In this document: one piece after another, positions 1 to 9,233 of the stretch
Position numbering within the stretch: the stretch's first letter is position 1
Layout: every line of letters begins with the position of its first letter
Source: Mariprofundus sp. KV
Lineage (GTDB): Bacteria > Pseudomonadota > Zetaproteobacteria > Mariprofundales > Mariprofundaceae
Direction of reading: 5' to 3'
NCBI RefSeq assembly: GCF_013387475.1
Contig: NZ_VWNB01000008.1
Span: forward strand, 62,001 to 126,000
Length of the DNA stretch: 64,000 bases
Notes under the pieces: generated by a model
The model's input: only the letters and a program-made list of their open reading frames with translations
Databases searched by the model: none
Told to the model about the DNA's origin: nothing
Position numbers and translations under genes: made by a program

Positions 1-1
1 A

Positions 2-595
2 GAGGAAGTCAAAGAGCAGTCTGATAGATACAAAAAAGTTGAAGGTAAGCATCCAACACTTGTAAACTGGTATGCCCCCGTGGTTGGAGAGCTTCCAATA
101 GCAATGGCTAGGCTGGTTTGCCAGAGGACTAATTGTTGGTGGGATGCTACTCAGAGAAAGCGCTATGCTGCATGGATACTAGGCATCATTTTATTCATTT
201 TGCTGTTAATTGTTGGAATAGGTTTATTTGGAGGTCTGACTGTTGAGGCGCTTTTCCTTGGGGCAATACTACCTCTTGCGCCAGCCATTACCGTTGGAGT
301 TAGACAGTTCCTTGAACAGATGGAGTCAGCCCAAAGACTCGATGAGTTAAGAAATCATGCCGAGGGAATTTGGGCTGCTGCATGTTGCAATCCAGATTCA
401 CCAGAATTTGCCCTTAAATCTAGGTCGTTACAAAATGAAATTTTTGATAACCGAAAACGAACCCCTTTAGTTTTTGATTGGATATTTAAGCTCTTTAGAG
501 ATAAGTACGAGGACCAGATGAATTATAGTGCTGAAGAATTGGTGCAAGAGGCAAGCAGAAGTATAAATTCATACGGCAGCGGAACCAATGTCTGA
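2..595 (+). CDS. S-4TM family putative pore-forming effector (5' end outside window)
   Basis: The frame is open from the first bases of the window, so the true start lies upstream and only the last 197 residues are seen. The segment WYAPVVGELPIAMARLVCQR followed by TNCWWD and RKRYA matches my memory of the S-4TM family, predicted membrane-pore effectors first described next to SMODS nucleotidyltransferase defence systems. Two hydrophobic helices follow (about visible residues 54-72 and 79-97), then a soluble tail. The stop overlaps the start of hsdR by eight bases, so the two are probably co-transcribed and form one defence cargo. The family call comes from motif memory, not a search. Confidence 0.72.
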   Translation, partial: EEVKEQSDRYKKVEGKHPTLVNWYAPVVGELPIAMARLVCQRTNCWWDATQRKRYAAWILGIILFILLLIVGIGLFGGLTVEALFLGAILPLAPAITVGVRQFLEQMESAQRLDELRNHAEGIWAAACCNPDSPEFALKSRSLQNEIFDNRKRTPLVFDWIFKLFRDKYEDQMNYSAEELVQEASRSINSYGSGTNV

Positions 596-3500
596 TTATT
601 CAGAAGACGGTCTAGTCGAACAGCCTGCTATCCAGCTCTTTGGGGAGCTGGGATGGGAGACTGTTAACGCCACCGATGAAATGCTTGGGGCTGAGGGTAC
701 GCTAGGACGTGATGTTAAAGGCGAAGTGATTCTTGGTGCTCGGCTGCGCTCTAAAGTTCAAAGGTTGAATTCTGGATTTCCTGAAGTAGCCATCAATGCA
801 GCGATAGATGAAGTGAGTCGTGACCGTTCGGCTACGACACCAGAATCAGCCAACCGTGAGCTATGGGGATTGATGCGCGATGGCGTGAAGGTATCCATTC
901 CCGACCATGAGAAGGGTGGGGTTAAGACCGAGCGGGTGCAGTTGATCGACTGGAACAATCCGGCAAACAATGAGTTCCTGCTGGTTAGCCAGATGACCAT
1001 TACCGGGCCGCTCTATACCTGCCGTCCCGATTTGATCGGTTTTGTGAACGGCATCCCCTGGGTGGTGATTGAGCTGAAGAGGCCGGGAGTGTCGGCCAGA
1101 AATGGCTTTGATGAGAACCTGACAAGCTATAAACACGCGCAGAACGGCATTCCTGCACTCTTCTGGAGTAATGCTTTGCTGATCGCATCCAACGGAACAG
1201 AGAGCCGTGTGGGTTCGCTTACAGCCGAATGGGAGCGCTTCTTCGAGTGGAAGCGTATCGAACGTGAGGATGAGCCTCGCCGGGTCTCACTAGAGGTGAT
1301 GTTGCGCGGTTTATGTGAACCGTCTCGCTTGCTTGATATGGTGGAGAACTACACGCTCTTTTCTGAGCACAAACAGGGGCTGACCAAGATCATCGGTCAG
1401 AACCATCAGTTCCTCGGCGTGAACAATGCCATTGATGCCACACTCAATGCCCGCGATGAAGGACATGGTCGTGGCGGTGTCTTCTGGCAGACGCAGGGCT
1501 CGGGCAAGAGCTTCTCGATGGTCTTCTTTGCACAGAAGATTCTGCGCAAACATCCGGGAAACTGGACCTTCGTAATTATCACCGACCGTGTGGAGCTGGA
1601 TGAGCAGATTGCCCGCACCTTTGCGGCCTGTGGAGCGGTCACCGATGCGAATGCCTGTCATGCATCTTCCGGCGTACATTTGAGAGAACTGCTCTCCGGA
1701 AACAACCGTTACGTATTCACGCTGATCCACAAGTTTCAGGATGATGCGGTACTGTGTGACCGCAAGGATGTGATTGTTCTGACCGATGAAGCGCATCGCA
1801 GCCAGTACGACACGCTGGCCATGAACATGCGAGCAGCTCTCCCTAATGCCACCTTTGTAGCATTTACAGGCACCCCGCTGATTGCTGGCGAGGAGCGTAC
1901 CCGTGAGGTGTTCGGTGATTACGTCTCCATCTACGACTTCCAGCAGTCAATCGAGGACGGGGCAACGGTGCCGCTCTTCTATGAGAACCGCACACCTGAA
2001 CTGCATCTTGATAATCCGGATCTAAATGATGATATCTATGCTCTGATTGAAGAGGCTGAACTGGATGCCGAGGCTGAGAAGAAGCTTGAGCGTGAGCTTG
2101 GCCGGCAGTATCACCTGATTACCCGTGATGACCGACTGGATACGGTATCACAGGATATTGTGCGTCACTTCCTCGCACGAGGTTTCCAGGGTAAAGGCAT
2201 GGTAGTTGCCATCGACAAAGCCACGGCACTGCGCATGTATGACAAGGTGCGCCGCTGCTGGGATGTGGAATTGAAACAGGTGGAAGCCGACCTGGCTGTT
2301 ATGACGCTGGATAATCCGCTGATTGATGAACTCCGAATAAAAGTCGACCTGATGAAAGAGACGGATATGGCTGTGGTGGTATCACCGGGGCAGAACGAGA
2401 TTGAGCAGATGGCGGGGGTTGGTGTCGACATCGTGCCGCATCGTAAACGCATGCTCGATGAGAAGCTCGATGAGAAGTTCAAGGATGCGAATGATCCGTT
2501 GCGGCTGGTTTTTGTTTGCGCCATGTGGCTGACAGGTTTTGATGCACCGAGTGTATCGTCGATTTATCTCGATAAGCCAATGCGCAATCACACGCTGATG
2601 CAGGCCATCGCCCGCGCCAACCGAGTCTATCCGGGTAAGCAGAGCGGCCTGATTGTCGATTACGCCAATGTCTTTGTATCACTTGAAAAGGCACTGGCGA
2701 TCTACGGTCAGGGTGGCGGTGGCTCAATGCCGGTGCGTGATAAGCAGGAACTGGCCGATGCACTGTCAGAAACGCTTACGGCTCTGGATGGTTTCTGCTC
2801 ACAGAATGGTGTGAGCCTGACTGAAGTGGAGGCTACTCCGACAGCCAACTTTGCCCGTATTGGAGCGATCAATGAGGCGGCTGACAGGCTGATGAATCCG
2901 GAAGATATCAAGCGCGCTTATCTCACTCAGGCCGCTCTGGTGAACAGCCTCTACCGAGCAGTAAAACCGCATCCTTTGGCATCACGGTTTGCACAGCGTT
3001 GTGGTTGTGTCGCTGCCATTGCTGACCAGATCAAGAACGTCACTGATCCACCTGACATTTCAATCATTATGCAGGGTATTCAGGAGCTTTTGGATGAGTC
3101 GATTGGAGCAGATAAGTTCACTATCAAGGAACCCTCTAGCCCAATGCACGGCAAGATCGATCTTTCCAAGATTGATTTCGCGGCACTGAAGAACCGCTTT
3201 AAAGAGAAGAAACCGAGTAACACAGATCTGGAACGATTGAAGGCTGCGGTGCGCGTACAGCTAGAGCAGATGGTTCGGGTAAACAGGACACGGGCCGATT
3301 ATCTGGAGAAGTTCCGTCAGTTGATCGACTCCTACAACACCGGAAGCCGCAATATCGAAGAGGTGTTTAAAGAGCTACTGTCGCTCTCTAACATCCTCAC
3401 CGAAGAGCAGTCCCGCCATGTGCGCGAGAATCTGAGTGAGGAAGAGCTAACAGTAATGGATATTCTGACTCGACCGGCTCCGAAACTGACAAGCGAAGAA

Positions 3501-3746
3501 CGTGACGAGGTGAAAAAAGTCGCGCACCTACTGCTGGAAAAACTGCGTGGACTGCTGGTGATTGGATGGCGTCAGCGGGTGACCTCACGTGCCAGAGTAC
3601 GCATGGCCATCGAAGATGCGCTGGATGAAGGTTTGCCTGTGCCTTATGACAAGGATGAGTACGAACGCAAATGCACAGCTGTTTTCGAGCATGTTTATGA
3701 AAGCTATCAGGGTGACGGGAAGAGTGTGTTCTCGGAAGCTGCATAA
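588..3746 (+). CDS. hsdR: Type I restriction enzyme subunit R
   Basis: At 1052 residues this is a full-length HsdR, the motor and nuclease subunit of a type I restriction complex that translocates and cleaves unmethylated DNA. An N-terminal PD-(D/E)xK nuclease region is visible around residues 147-162 (DLIGF then VVIELK). Superfamily 2 helicase motifs follow: Walker A TQGSGKS near residue 302, DEAH near 398, and VAFTGTPL near 424. An alpha-helical C-terminal third follows. The ATG lies inside the end of the S-4TM gene. No hsdM or hsdS is visible in the window, so they must lie to the left if the system is complete. GC content is closer to the chromosome than that of the rest of the island. 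Confidence 0.95.
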   Translation: MSDYSEDGLVEQPAIQLFGELGWETVNATDEMLGAEGTLGRDVKGEVILGARLRSKVQRLNSGFPEVAINAAIDEVSRDRSATTPESANRELWGLMRDGVKVSIPDHEKGGVKTERVQLIDWNNPANNEFLLVSQMTITGPLYTCRPDLIGFVNGIPWVVIELKRPGVSARNGFDENLTSYKHAQNGIPALFWSNALLIASNGTESRVGSLTAEWERFFEWKRIEREDEPRRVSLEVMLRGLCEPSRLLDMVENYTLFSEHKQGLTKIIGQNHQFLGVNNAIDATLNARDEGHGRGGVFWQTQGSGKSFSMVFFAQKILRKHPGNWTFVIITDRVELDEQIARTFAACGAVTDANACHASSGVHLRELLSGNNRYVFTLIHKFQDDAVLCDRKDVIVLTDEAHRSQYDTLAMNMRAALPNATFVAFTGTPLIAGEERTREVFGDYVSIYDFQQSIEDGATVPLFYENRTPELHLDNPDLNDDIYALIEEAELDAEAEKKLERELGRQYHLITRDDRLDTVSQDIVRHFLARGFQGKGMVVAIDKATALRMYDKVRRCWDVELKQVEADLAVMTLDNPLIDELRIKVDLMKETDMAVVVSPGQNEIEQMAGVGVDIVPHRKRMLDEKLDEKFKDANDPLRLVFVCAMWLTGFDAPSVSSIYLDKPMRNHTLMQAIARANRVYPGKQSGLIVDYANVFVSLEKALAIYGQGGGGSMPVRDKQELADALSETLTALDGFCSQNGVSLTEVEATPTANFARIGAINEAADRLMNPEDIKRAYLTQAALVNSLYRAVKPHPLASRFAQRCGCVAAIADQIKNVTDPPDISIIMQGIQELLDESIGADKFTIKEPSSPMHGKIDLSKIDFAALKNRFKEKKPSNTDLERLKAAVRVQLEQMVRVNRTRADYLEKFRQLIDSYNTGSRNIEEVFKELLSLSNILTEEQSRHVRENLSEEELTVMDILTRPAPKLTSEERDEVKKVAHLLLEKLRGLLVIGWRQRVTSRARVRMAIEDALDEGLPVPYDKDEYERKCTAVFEHVYESYQGDGKSVFSEAA

Positions 3747-3875
3747 TACTTCAATGGTGTGCTCTGAGTAGATCCACCACATCACTTTTTAAGTTTTGAC
3801 ATAAATAGGTTTCCGGAAATTGGTGTATTTTCCGTGGGCAATGAATACCCCAGCATTCAATAAAAGGAATCACCT

Positions 3876-4049
3876 CTGAATAACTTGGCCCTAATACTTG
3901 ATGGTCTTATTTTGCTTGTTCTGCCCGTTATCTATTTGATTATAAAGGAAAATTTGACATTGGGTGCAAGGTCTCTGTATCGTCTCTGGCCATTTCGTAG
4001 AGAGGGCCGACCCCGATGGGAAGAAGAAGTAAGCCGCCAGTTGAGATAA
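3876..4049 (+). CDS. Possible small single-helix membrane protein
   Basis: A frame open for about 57 codons encodes one strongly hydrophobic helix (LILDGLILLVLPVIYLII) and then a basic, tryptophan-containing tail (WPFRREGRPRWEEE). An AAGGA Shine-Dalgarno-like sequence at 3864-3868 is well placed for a CTG codon at 3876; a TTG at 3885 is the alternative, and no ATG is available. The 3' end overlaps the start of the 718-residue gene in another frame. The remaining intergenic DNA (3747-3875) holds a short inverted repeat, CGGAAA/TTTCCG, around 3,812-3,832 and nothing else I can name. Low confidence because of the start codon. Confidence 0.3.
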   Translation: MNNLALILDGLILLVLPVIYLIIKENLTLGARSLYRLWPFRREGRPRWEEEVSRQLR

Positions 4050-6172
4050 AGGCAGAGTTAAACACTGAGGTTACTCCGACAAGCGAAGGCTTGCCGGTGT
4101 TTCAGCACTTTTTCGATGTGCTTCATACAGACGCTCGAAAGCAATGCATTCTTACGCGAGTTTTTTTTATGTCACCAACACCGAGCGAGGTAGAAGACAC
4201 CTGCAAGTTAAAAGATTCCTTTGATGGAGAGTTCCACTGTGTTGGGGGGGTATTGCCAGGCATGTGTTCTGCTTTGGTATCCACTCCACTCTGCAAATAT
4301 ATTGTTGAACTTGGGTTTTCCGAATCATTCGCTAAAGACGTTGCTAGACTGTGTATGTTCAGCATGATTGGGAAAGAATGGGGGCGCAATAGAGTTGCCA
4401 ATCTAATAAGTTCCCTAAAAGAATTTATGTCCTGCCTTGCCTCTCTGATAGCTATTCCAACTGATTGTACGCTTTCTTCGATTACTTATAATCACTGGAG
4501 TGACTTTCGTGAATTGACTGGTTCTGACTCTAGAATTAGTGCAAAAAATACTTTCAACACTGCCCGATACATTTTTATGAGCTATCCGCCAACCTCACTA
4601 AATGATCACTTGAAAACGATAAGGTTTAAAAAAACCAAGCAAGTCAACAACCCTAATTATGAACATACCTCAGAATTGTTTGCTGATAATGCATACTCGG
4701 ATGCCGAAATGTATCAACTTCTTGCTGTGTTTATATCAGGATTTCAACGCCGCATCGGCTACTTAAAACATATGCATGAAATTGCTGAAAAAGACATGCC
4801 TGATAATTGGATACACCCCGACAGAAAGCATGTTTTTATAAAATGGGCTGGTAGAAAGCGCCCGAAGTTCTATACGGACATTACTGAGTTAATTGCAAAA
4901 TGGCTGGGCAATGAAAAATTTTATGATTTGATCGTGGGGCACTATTTACTGTGGCATAAAATAGCCGGAAAAGATTTTGTATTAGCCATAAGGGGCGTTA
5001 GCTCCCGTAATGAAGATATTCGAGTCAATCTTGTCAAATTCAGACAAGCTATGGGTGAACGGTATGGGTTCTGTCCAGAATCTAGCCTTACCTTAATGGA
5101 TTTCCATATAAAAAAACGTGGGCGAACAGACAAAAAAGGAGTCATGCACCAGCTGTCTTATTGCCTGGCAAACCTTTTAATGATGCAGTGCGGCGTTAAT
5201 AAGGAAGTTGCATTATCTATCCCATCCCGCGATGAAAATGGTAAATCTATTTTGAAAAGATTAGAAAGCCTTTTTGTCGGAAAGAACGATAATCCTGAAG
5301 TAGAGCTGTTTGGTTTTAAAAATAAAACGGGGAAAGCGCGTGCAAAAAAAATCCCTATTCCGATTCCAATAACATCACCGTTGTATTCTATGTTAATAGA
5401 TTACGAAAAATATTATAAAACTGATTTTGACGGGCCATTTTTCGAAGTGGCTCCGAGTTTCGGTCGAGGATGGAGCGTTGGAGGGAGTGCTGAAGGTTTT
5501 TTGAAAAACTATCCGGTAATGATTGAAAGTGGAGAAATGTTAAAGTCATTAGATACAACAAAGTTCCGTAAGGTATTTGCTGCGGGGAAGCTGTATGAGC
5601 ACATGGAAAATATTCAAGACGCTAATCAGCTTGCAAGTCAATTGAGAGAAGATTTAAACCACGGAAACCTCAGCACTTCTTTAAATAACTATATTTTAAA
5701 GACATCAGGAGGCCGTGGAATTATCGACGTTGCGATTGCCACCATTACTTCTGAAAAATTAAAAGAAGGTATTGAATTCAAAGGCCGCATTATAACCGAA
5801 GATAAAATGCCAAAGACTAAAAAGACTGTCTATCTGTGCGAATGCGAGGATCCAGAGTATCCGAGTCATGGCGAATCAATAAGTAATGAATGCACCCACT
5901 ACGACTTATGTTTGGGCTGCGAGCGAAGTGTGATTTGCAAAGAGCACCTACCGTATATTTGCGCTCGAATTATACAATATGAAGAAAATCGCAATATCGA
6001 CCCTGTTATCTGGCCAGCATTATGGGAAGACCGTTGGATGATCGCTCATGATGCCCTTGATAACTACGCAAAGAAAAACAGAAAAAACGGTAGCCGTCTT
6101 GTTGAAGAGGCCTGGGCAAGTGCGAAATCAGGAAAAGTAACTTTACCACCAATTATTATGAGTGAGATCTAA
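4016..6172 (+). CDS. Large recombinase-like protein with degenerate tyrosine-recombinase residues and C-terminal Cys cluster
   Basis: This 718-residue protein opens the recombination module and is separated from the next gene by two bases. The second half follows the layout of a tyrosine recombinase catalytic domain. In the region expected for box I (GVNKEVALSIP, near 391) the usual arginine is replaced by asparagine. The box II equivalent reads TKFRKVF (near 514), with T in place of the first histidine. A final HGNLSTSLNNY (547-558) supplies a histidine and tyrosine. Cysteines and histidines between about 606 and 650 (CECE, CTHYDLCLGC, CKEH) look like a zinc-binding module. It is similar in layout to the GmtZ/VPA1269-type proteins of GMT islands, but that link is from memory. 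It probably acts as a non-catalytic or altered partner. Confidence 0.7.
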   Translation: MGRRSKPPVEIKAELNTEVTPTSEGLPVFQHFFDVLHTDARKQCILTRVFFMSPTPSEVEDTCKLKDSFDGEFHCVGGVLPGMCSALVSTPLCKYIVELGFSESFAKDVARLCMFSMIGKEWGRNRVANLISSLKEFMSCLASLIAIPTDCTLSSITYNHWSDFRELTGSDSRISAKNTFNTARYIFMSYPPTSLNDHLKTIRFKKTKQVNNPNYEHTSELFADNAYSDAEMYQLLAVFISGFQRRIGYLKHMHEIAEKDMPDNWIHPDRKHVFIKWAGRKRPKFYTDITELIAKWLGNEKFYDLIVGHYLLWHKIAGKDFVLAIRGVSSRNEDIRVNLVKFRQAMGERYGFCPESSLTLMDFHIKKRGRTDKKGVMHQLSYCLANLLMMQCGVNKEVALSIPSRDENGKSILKRLESLFVGKNDNPEVELFGFKNKTGKARAKKIPIPIPITSPLYSMLIDYEKYYKTDFDGPFFEVAPSFGRGWSVGGSAEGFLKNYPVMIESGEMLKSLDTTKFRKVFAAGKLYEHMENIQDANQLASQLREDLNHGNLSTSLNNYILKTSGGRGIIDVAIATITSEKLKEGIEFKGRIITEDKMPKTKKTVYLCECEDPEYPSHGESISNECTHYDLCLGCERSVICKEHLPYICARIIQYEENRNIDPVIWPALWEDRWMIAHDALDNYAKKNRKNGSRLVEEAWASAKSGKVTLPPIIMSEI

Positions 6173-6174
6173 GT

Positions 6175-8190
6175 ATGAGTAGTGCTACAGTAACGTTGCA
6201 AGAACACAAACCAACACACATTCATGAGTCTGAAAAAGATGAAGCGCTTGCAAAAGCACAATGGACGATACTGCGTGATATCGAAGCAGAATATAAAGAC
6301 GCATTAATCCCAGGGTCATCAAGCAAATTTACAGAAGACGACTGGCGCATTGATCCAGACGATACGCAGGTTGGGTATGAAAAAATACCTTGGAACGTCT
6401 ATGTGGATAGGGAGAAACACTGGCCTTTACTTCTACTGTGTAAGCTTGTTGTTCTGAGGTGGATGAAGAACCGCGACACTCAGTTGCATACCTTAGATAA
6501 TATGCTGAGCCAGCTTCGGCCCTTTATTGAGGTAATTAAAAGAAAGAATATTTTAACTGGCAGAGACGGTGATTTTTTAACCGGTCTAAGTCAAATTACG
6601 GATGTAGATATAAGCGTAGTAATTGATGCTGCGCTTACTGAATCAAATAATCTGGAAGTTGCTACAAGATTCTGTCATCGCTTATCCGACTTTGTTGCTT
6701 TTTCGAATTTTTTTGGAGAGCAGTTATCGTTGTTCTCCCTTGAGCAGCCGTTGCCATGGACTGTTGCCAACAAAACAGTCACCAAGTGGGTGGAGATTCG
6801 CAGTTCTGACTTAAGTCTGGTTTTTAAAGAAAAAGCTGGATATGAAGCACTTCCACCTGAAACTACGCAGCCATTGATTGAAAGGTCGATGGCGTTTCTT
6901 GATCGCGCAGACAAGTTAATTGAGTTCTATAATGACGTACGTTCTTCTCGGCGAAAAGGTGAACACAGGGATTTCCTAGCTTCAGCACTTCGTAGGTTCG
7001 AAAAAAAGTATGTTCCAAAATTTAATGATCTTTTGCCACCGATCCATGCCAAAGTGAAAACTAGAGTCTTTATATCAGCTTCTTGGTGGAGCGTGTTATT
7101 TAAACTGACGAAAGCAGCGTGTGTGAACATTATTTTGCTCACTTCGGGACTACGGAATATTGATGTGAGGCATTTAAAGGTTGGTTGTTGCAAACCATCC
7201 GGCCGAGTGGACATGCTTTATTACATATCCACTTATCTAAAAAAGACTGGGAATGCGATTCACATACCTGTTCCTGAGCAAACCTTTCGAGCAATACGTT
7301 TGCTTGAGCAACTAAAAACGGATCAAAATTCGGAATTTATTCTAGATTCTTGTGAATACTGGGCACCTAGCAAACATGGAAGGATAGCAGCAGGCACATT
7401 ATTGAATAATATGCTTCGAGGTTTCGCAGATCACTTTAGTATCCCTTTCATAAGGAATAACACTGGCACAGAAACAACAGCGCACTGTTATCGATCAACC
7501 GTTGCCGGGTGGCTTGGTGCGTCTTCATCTCTATCAGTTTTATTGGTACGTCGTTTATTTGGTCATAGCAATGATGTGATGCCCACTACCTATCTTCGAA
7601 ATAATCCTTTATTTATAAAACAACGACAGAAGGAAAAAGAAGCAGTGGCTAAAGCGATGGCTTTAAATATGGCAGAGGCAGCAAGAAATGGACGATTAGG
7701 TGGAACCAAGGGGCTGCAGTTAGAGCGGGGGTATGAGCAGCATAAAAGTCTCAGTTTTGCTGCTACGGATGCAGAAATAGTCCAAGAATTTTCTGAAATG
7801 CTAGAGCAGCGAATACTGGACGAAACAGTTTGCGGATTCATGACTCCCTTCGGAGTCAGGTGCATGCGTAACCCAGCCGATTCTTCACAGCCGCCCTGTG
7901 CTAAGAAGGCGCATAGAGACAAAGTAAAGGATATCGATAAAAAGTTGCTCGATCTGATGAACGACATCAATCCCCAAATGTGTATTGGTAGCAAATGCAG
8001 TGAAGCCATGATTGGGCCCTGGTCTGAGAGCATATTAAAATCGCTTAAATATTATGAGTCGCTCATTAGGCACCAACAGGGGAATGCGTTTACACAGGAA
8101 CATTTTATTGAGTCTGCAAGACAGTTTATTCGACAGTACGGACCCGATATGAAAAAAGTTTTTGACGTTGAGGTGACAATCAATGTCTAA
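6175..8190 (+). CDS. Tyrosine-type site-specific recombinase (671 aa)
   Basis: A tyrosine recombinase cuts and rejoins DNA through a 3'-phosphotyrosine. The catalytic set is visible in order: SGLRNIDVRHL with the box I arginine near 326, HCYRST (HxxR) near 436, and LFGHSNDVMPTTYL with histidine near 462 and the nucleophilic tyrosine near 472. About 300 N-terminal residues should bind the core site. A C-terminal extension past residue 540 carries several cysteines (CGF, RCM, PPC, MCIGSKC). The length suits large TnpB-type recombinases of the Tn554 kind more than phage integrases. It starts two bases after the 718-residue gene and overlaps the next gene by eight bases, so the three are translated together. 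Confidence 0.88.
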   Translation: MSSATVTLQEHKPTHIHESEKDEALAKAQWTILRDIEAEYKDALIPGSSSKFTEDDWRIDPDDTQVGYEKIPWNVYVDREKHWPLLLLCKLVVLRWMKNRDTQLHTLDNMLSQLRPFIEVIKRKNILTGRDGDFLTGLSQITDVDISVVIDAALTESNNLEVATRFCHRLSDFVAFSNFFGEQLSLFSLEQPLPWTVANKTVTKWVEIRSSDLSLVFKEKAGYEALPPETTQPLIERSMAFLDRADKLIEFYNDVRSSRRKGEHRDFLASALRRFEKKYVPKFNDLLPPIHAKVKTRVFISASWWSVLFKLTKAACVNIILLTSGLRNIDVRHLKVGCCKPSGRVDMLYYISTYLKKTGNAIHIPVPEQTFRAIRLLEQLKTDQNSEFILDSCEYWAPSKHGRIAAGTLLNNMLRGFADHFSIPFIRNNTGTETTAHCYRSTVAGWLGASSSLSVLLVRRLFGHSNDVMPTTYLRNNPLFIKQRQKEKEAVAKAMALNMAEAARNGRLGGTKGLQLERGYEQHKSLSFAATDAEIVQEFSEMLEQRILDETVCGFMTPFGVRCMRNPADSSQPPCAKKAHRDKVKDIDKKLLDLMNDINPQMCIGSKCSEAMIGPWSESILKSLKYYESLIRHQQGNAFTQEHFIESARQFIRQYGPDMKKVFDVEVTINV

Positions 8191-9166
8191 GAAGCGCGAT
8201 GATAGAACTCACGATGAAAAGTTAACCGCTCTTCGAGAAGAATTTGGTCGTACTAAAGAATGCGCCCGTTCCTCTGGATTAATCAATGACTGCTCAATAA
8301 ATGCGATCTGTAAAGCTGCAGGGGTTGAGCGTTTATTAGTGCTGGGTCATCGCGAATTGAAAAAGACCCCTGAAATTACTGCGGCCTATCGCAAAGTCGG
8401 AGATGATATAAAGGAGTTCCGAGCAGGATTCAGTCAAAAAAAAGAAATATCTGAAGACAAGGTTCGGATTAAACAGCTTGAAGATGAGTTGGATGCGGTA
8501 AAGCTGTCTGTTGGTCCAATGATCAAGGAAAAAGCCTATCTTGAGTTATTATCTGAAGAATGTCCGAAGAAACTAGAACGTGAAAAAAACCGGGTAACAG
8601 AGTTGCAGGCGCGGTTAATCCACCTGGAAAATGAAAGCATGAGCACGCCAAAGCCAAGCAAGGTCGCCAATAATCTCAATATCGTTCGCACTATCATTAG
8701 CCCTGATAAATTTCGCAATGTCGAAGGTCATTACAAATTTGGCAACGAACGATATGAAGAGGAAGCATGGAAAAAATCATATTCGAAATTGGAGCTAGCG
8801 CTTAGCCGAAAGTTGGCTATGCGGTTATACATACTAGTTGGGTTGCCATGTGCTGGAAAAAGCACATGGGCAGAGGAATCGGTGCTTGCGGGAGATCGTC
8901 ACCCAGTAATATTTGATGCAACAAACCTTGAAAGGTTTGAACGCGCAAAGCTTGTGCACTCCTTGCAACGATTCGGTGACCTTCCGAAGGCGTGTGTTTA
9001 TTTCGATACAGATATGGAAACAATTCGAGGCCGTAATCGGGATAACCGAAGTTCTGACCGACAACTAACTGATGATGTATTATCGATGAAACTTCAACAG
9101 TTAGAAAAACCGGATCCATACGATGAAACATGGATTGATCAACTCATTATTGTGAGGCAACCATGA
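8183..9166 (+). CDS. TnpC-like HTH/coiled-coil protein fused to a polynucleotide-kinase-type P-loop domain
   Basis: The N-terminus (residues 12-85) has the pattern of small accessory proteins of multi-recombinase transposons: INAICKAAGVER at 39-50 looks like a helix-turn-helix. Residues 90-150 are predicted coiled coil from their heptad-like charge pattern. The C-terminal domain has Walker A GLPCAGKST at 220-228, then IFDATN at 243-248 and RGRNRDNR at 282-289, the layout of T4 Pnkp/AAA_33 kinases. Those enzymes phosphorylate 5'-OH ends of nucleic acids or small molecules. The fusion is unusual for an accessory factor that is normally 120-200 residues long. What the kinase acts on is unknown. 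It overlaps the upstream recombinase gene by eight bases. Confidence 0.75.
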   Translation: MSKKRDDRTHDEKLTALREEFGRTKECARSSGLINDCSINAICKAAGVERLLVLGHRELKKTPEITAAYRKVGDDIKEFRAGFSQKKEISEDKVRIKQLEDELDAVKLSVGPMIKEKAYLELLSEECPKKLEREKNRVTELQARLIHLENESMSTPKPSKVANNLNIVRTIISPDKFRNVEGHYKFGNERYEEEAWKKSYSKLELALSRKLAMRLYILVGLPCAGKSTWAEESVLAGDRHPVIFDATNLERFERAKLVHSLQRFGDLPKACVYFDTDMETIRGRNRDNRSSDRQLTDDVLSMKLQQLEKPDPYDETWIDQLIIVRQP

Positions 9167-9233
9167 ACGGTGGAACTTGGAGTGGGCTAGGCAATAAGCA
9201 GCATGAGCAATACGTGTTTTTTAGGGTTTGAAT

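Noticed and set aside
3790-3840. Promoter for the recombination module after hsdR
   Set aside because: A TTGACA sequence exists near 3797, but no -10 element lies at an acceptable spacing.
9163-9231. 22-codon frame between the kinase fusion and the last recombinase
   Set aside because: It has only chance-level length and overlaps the preceding gene end.
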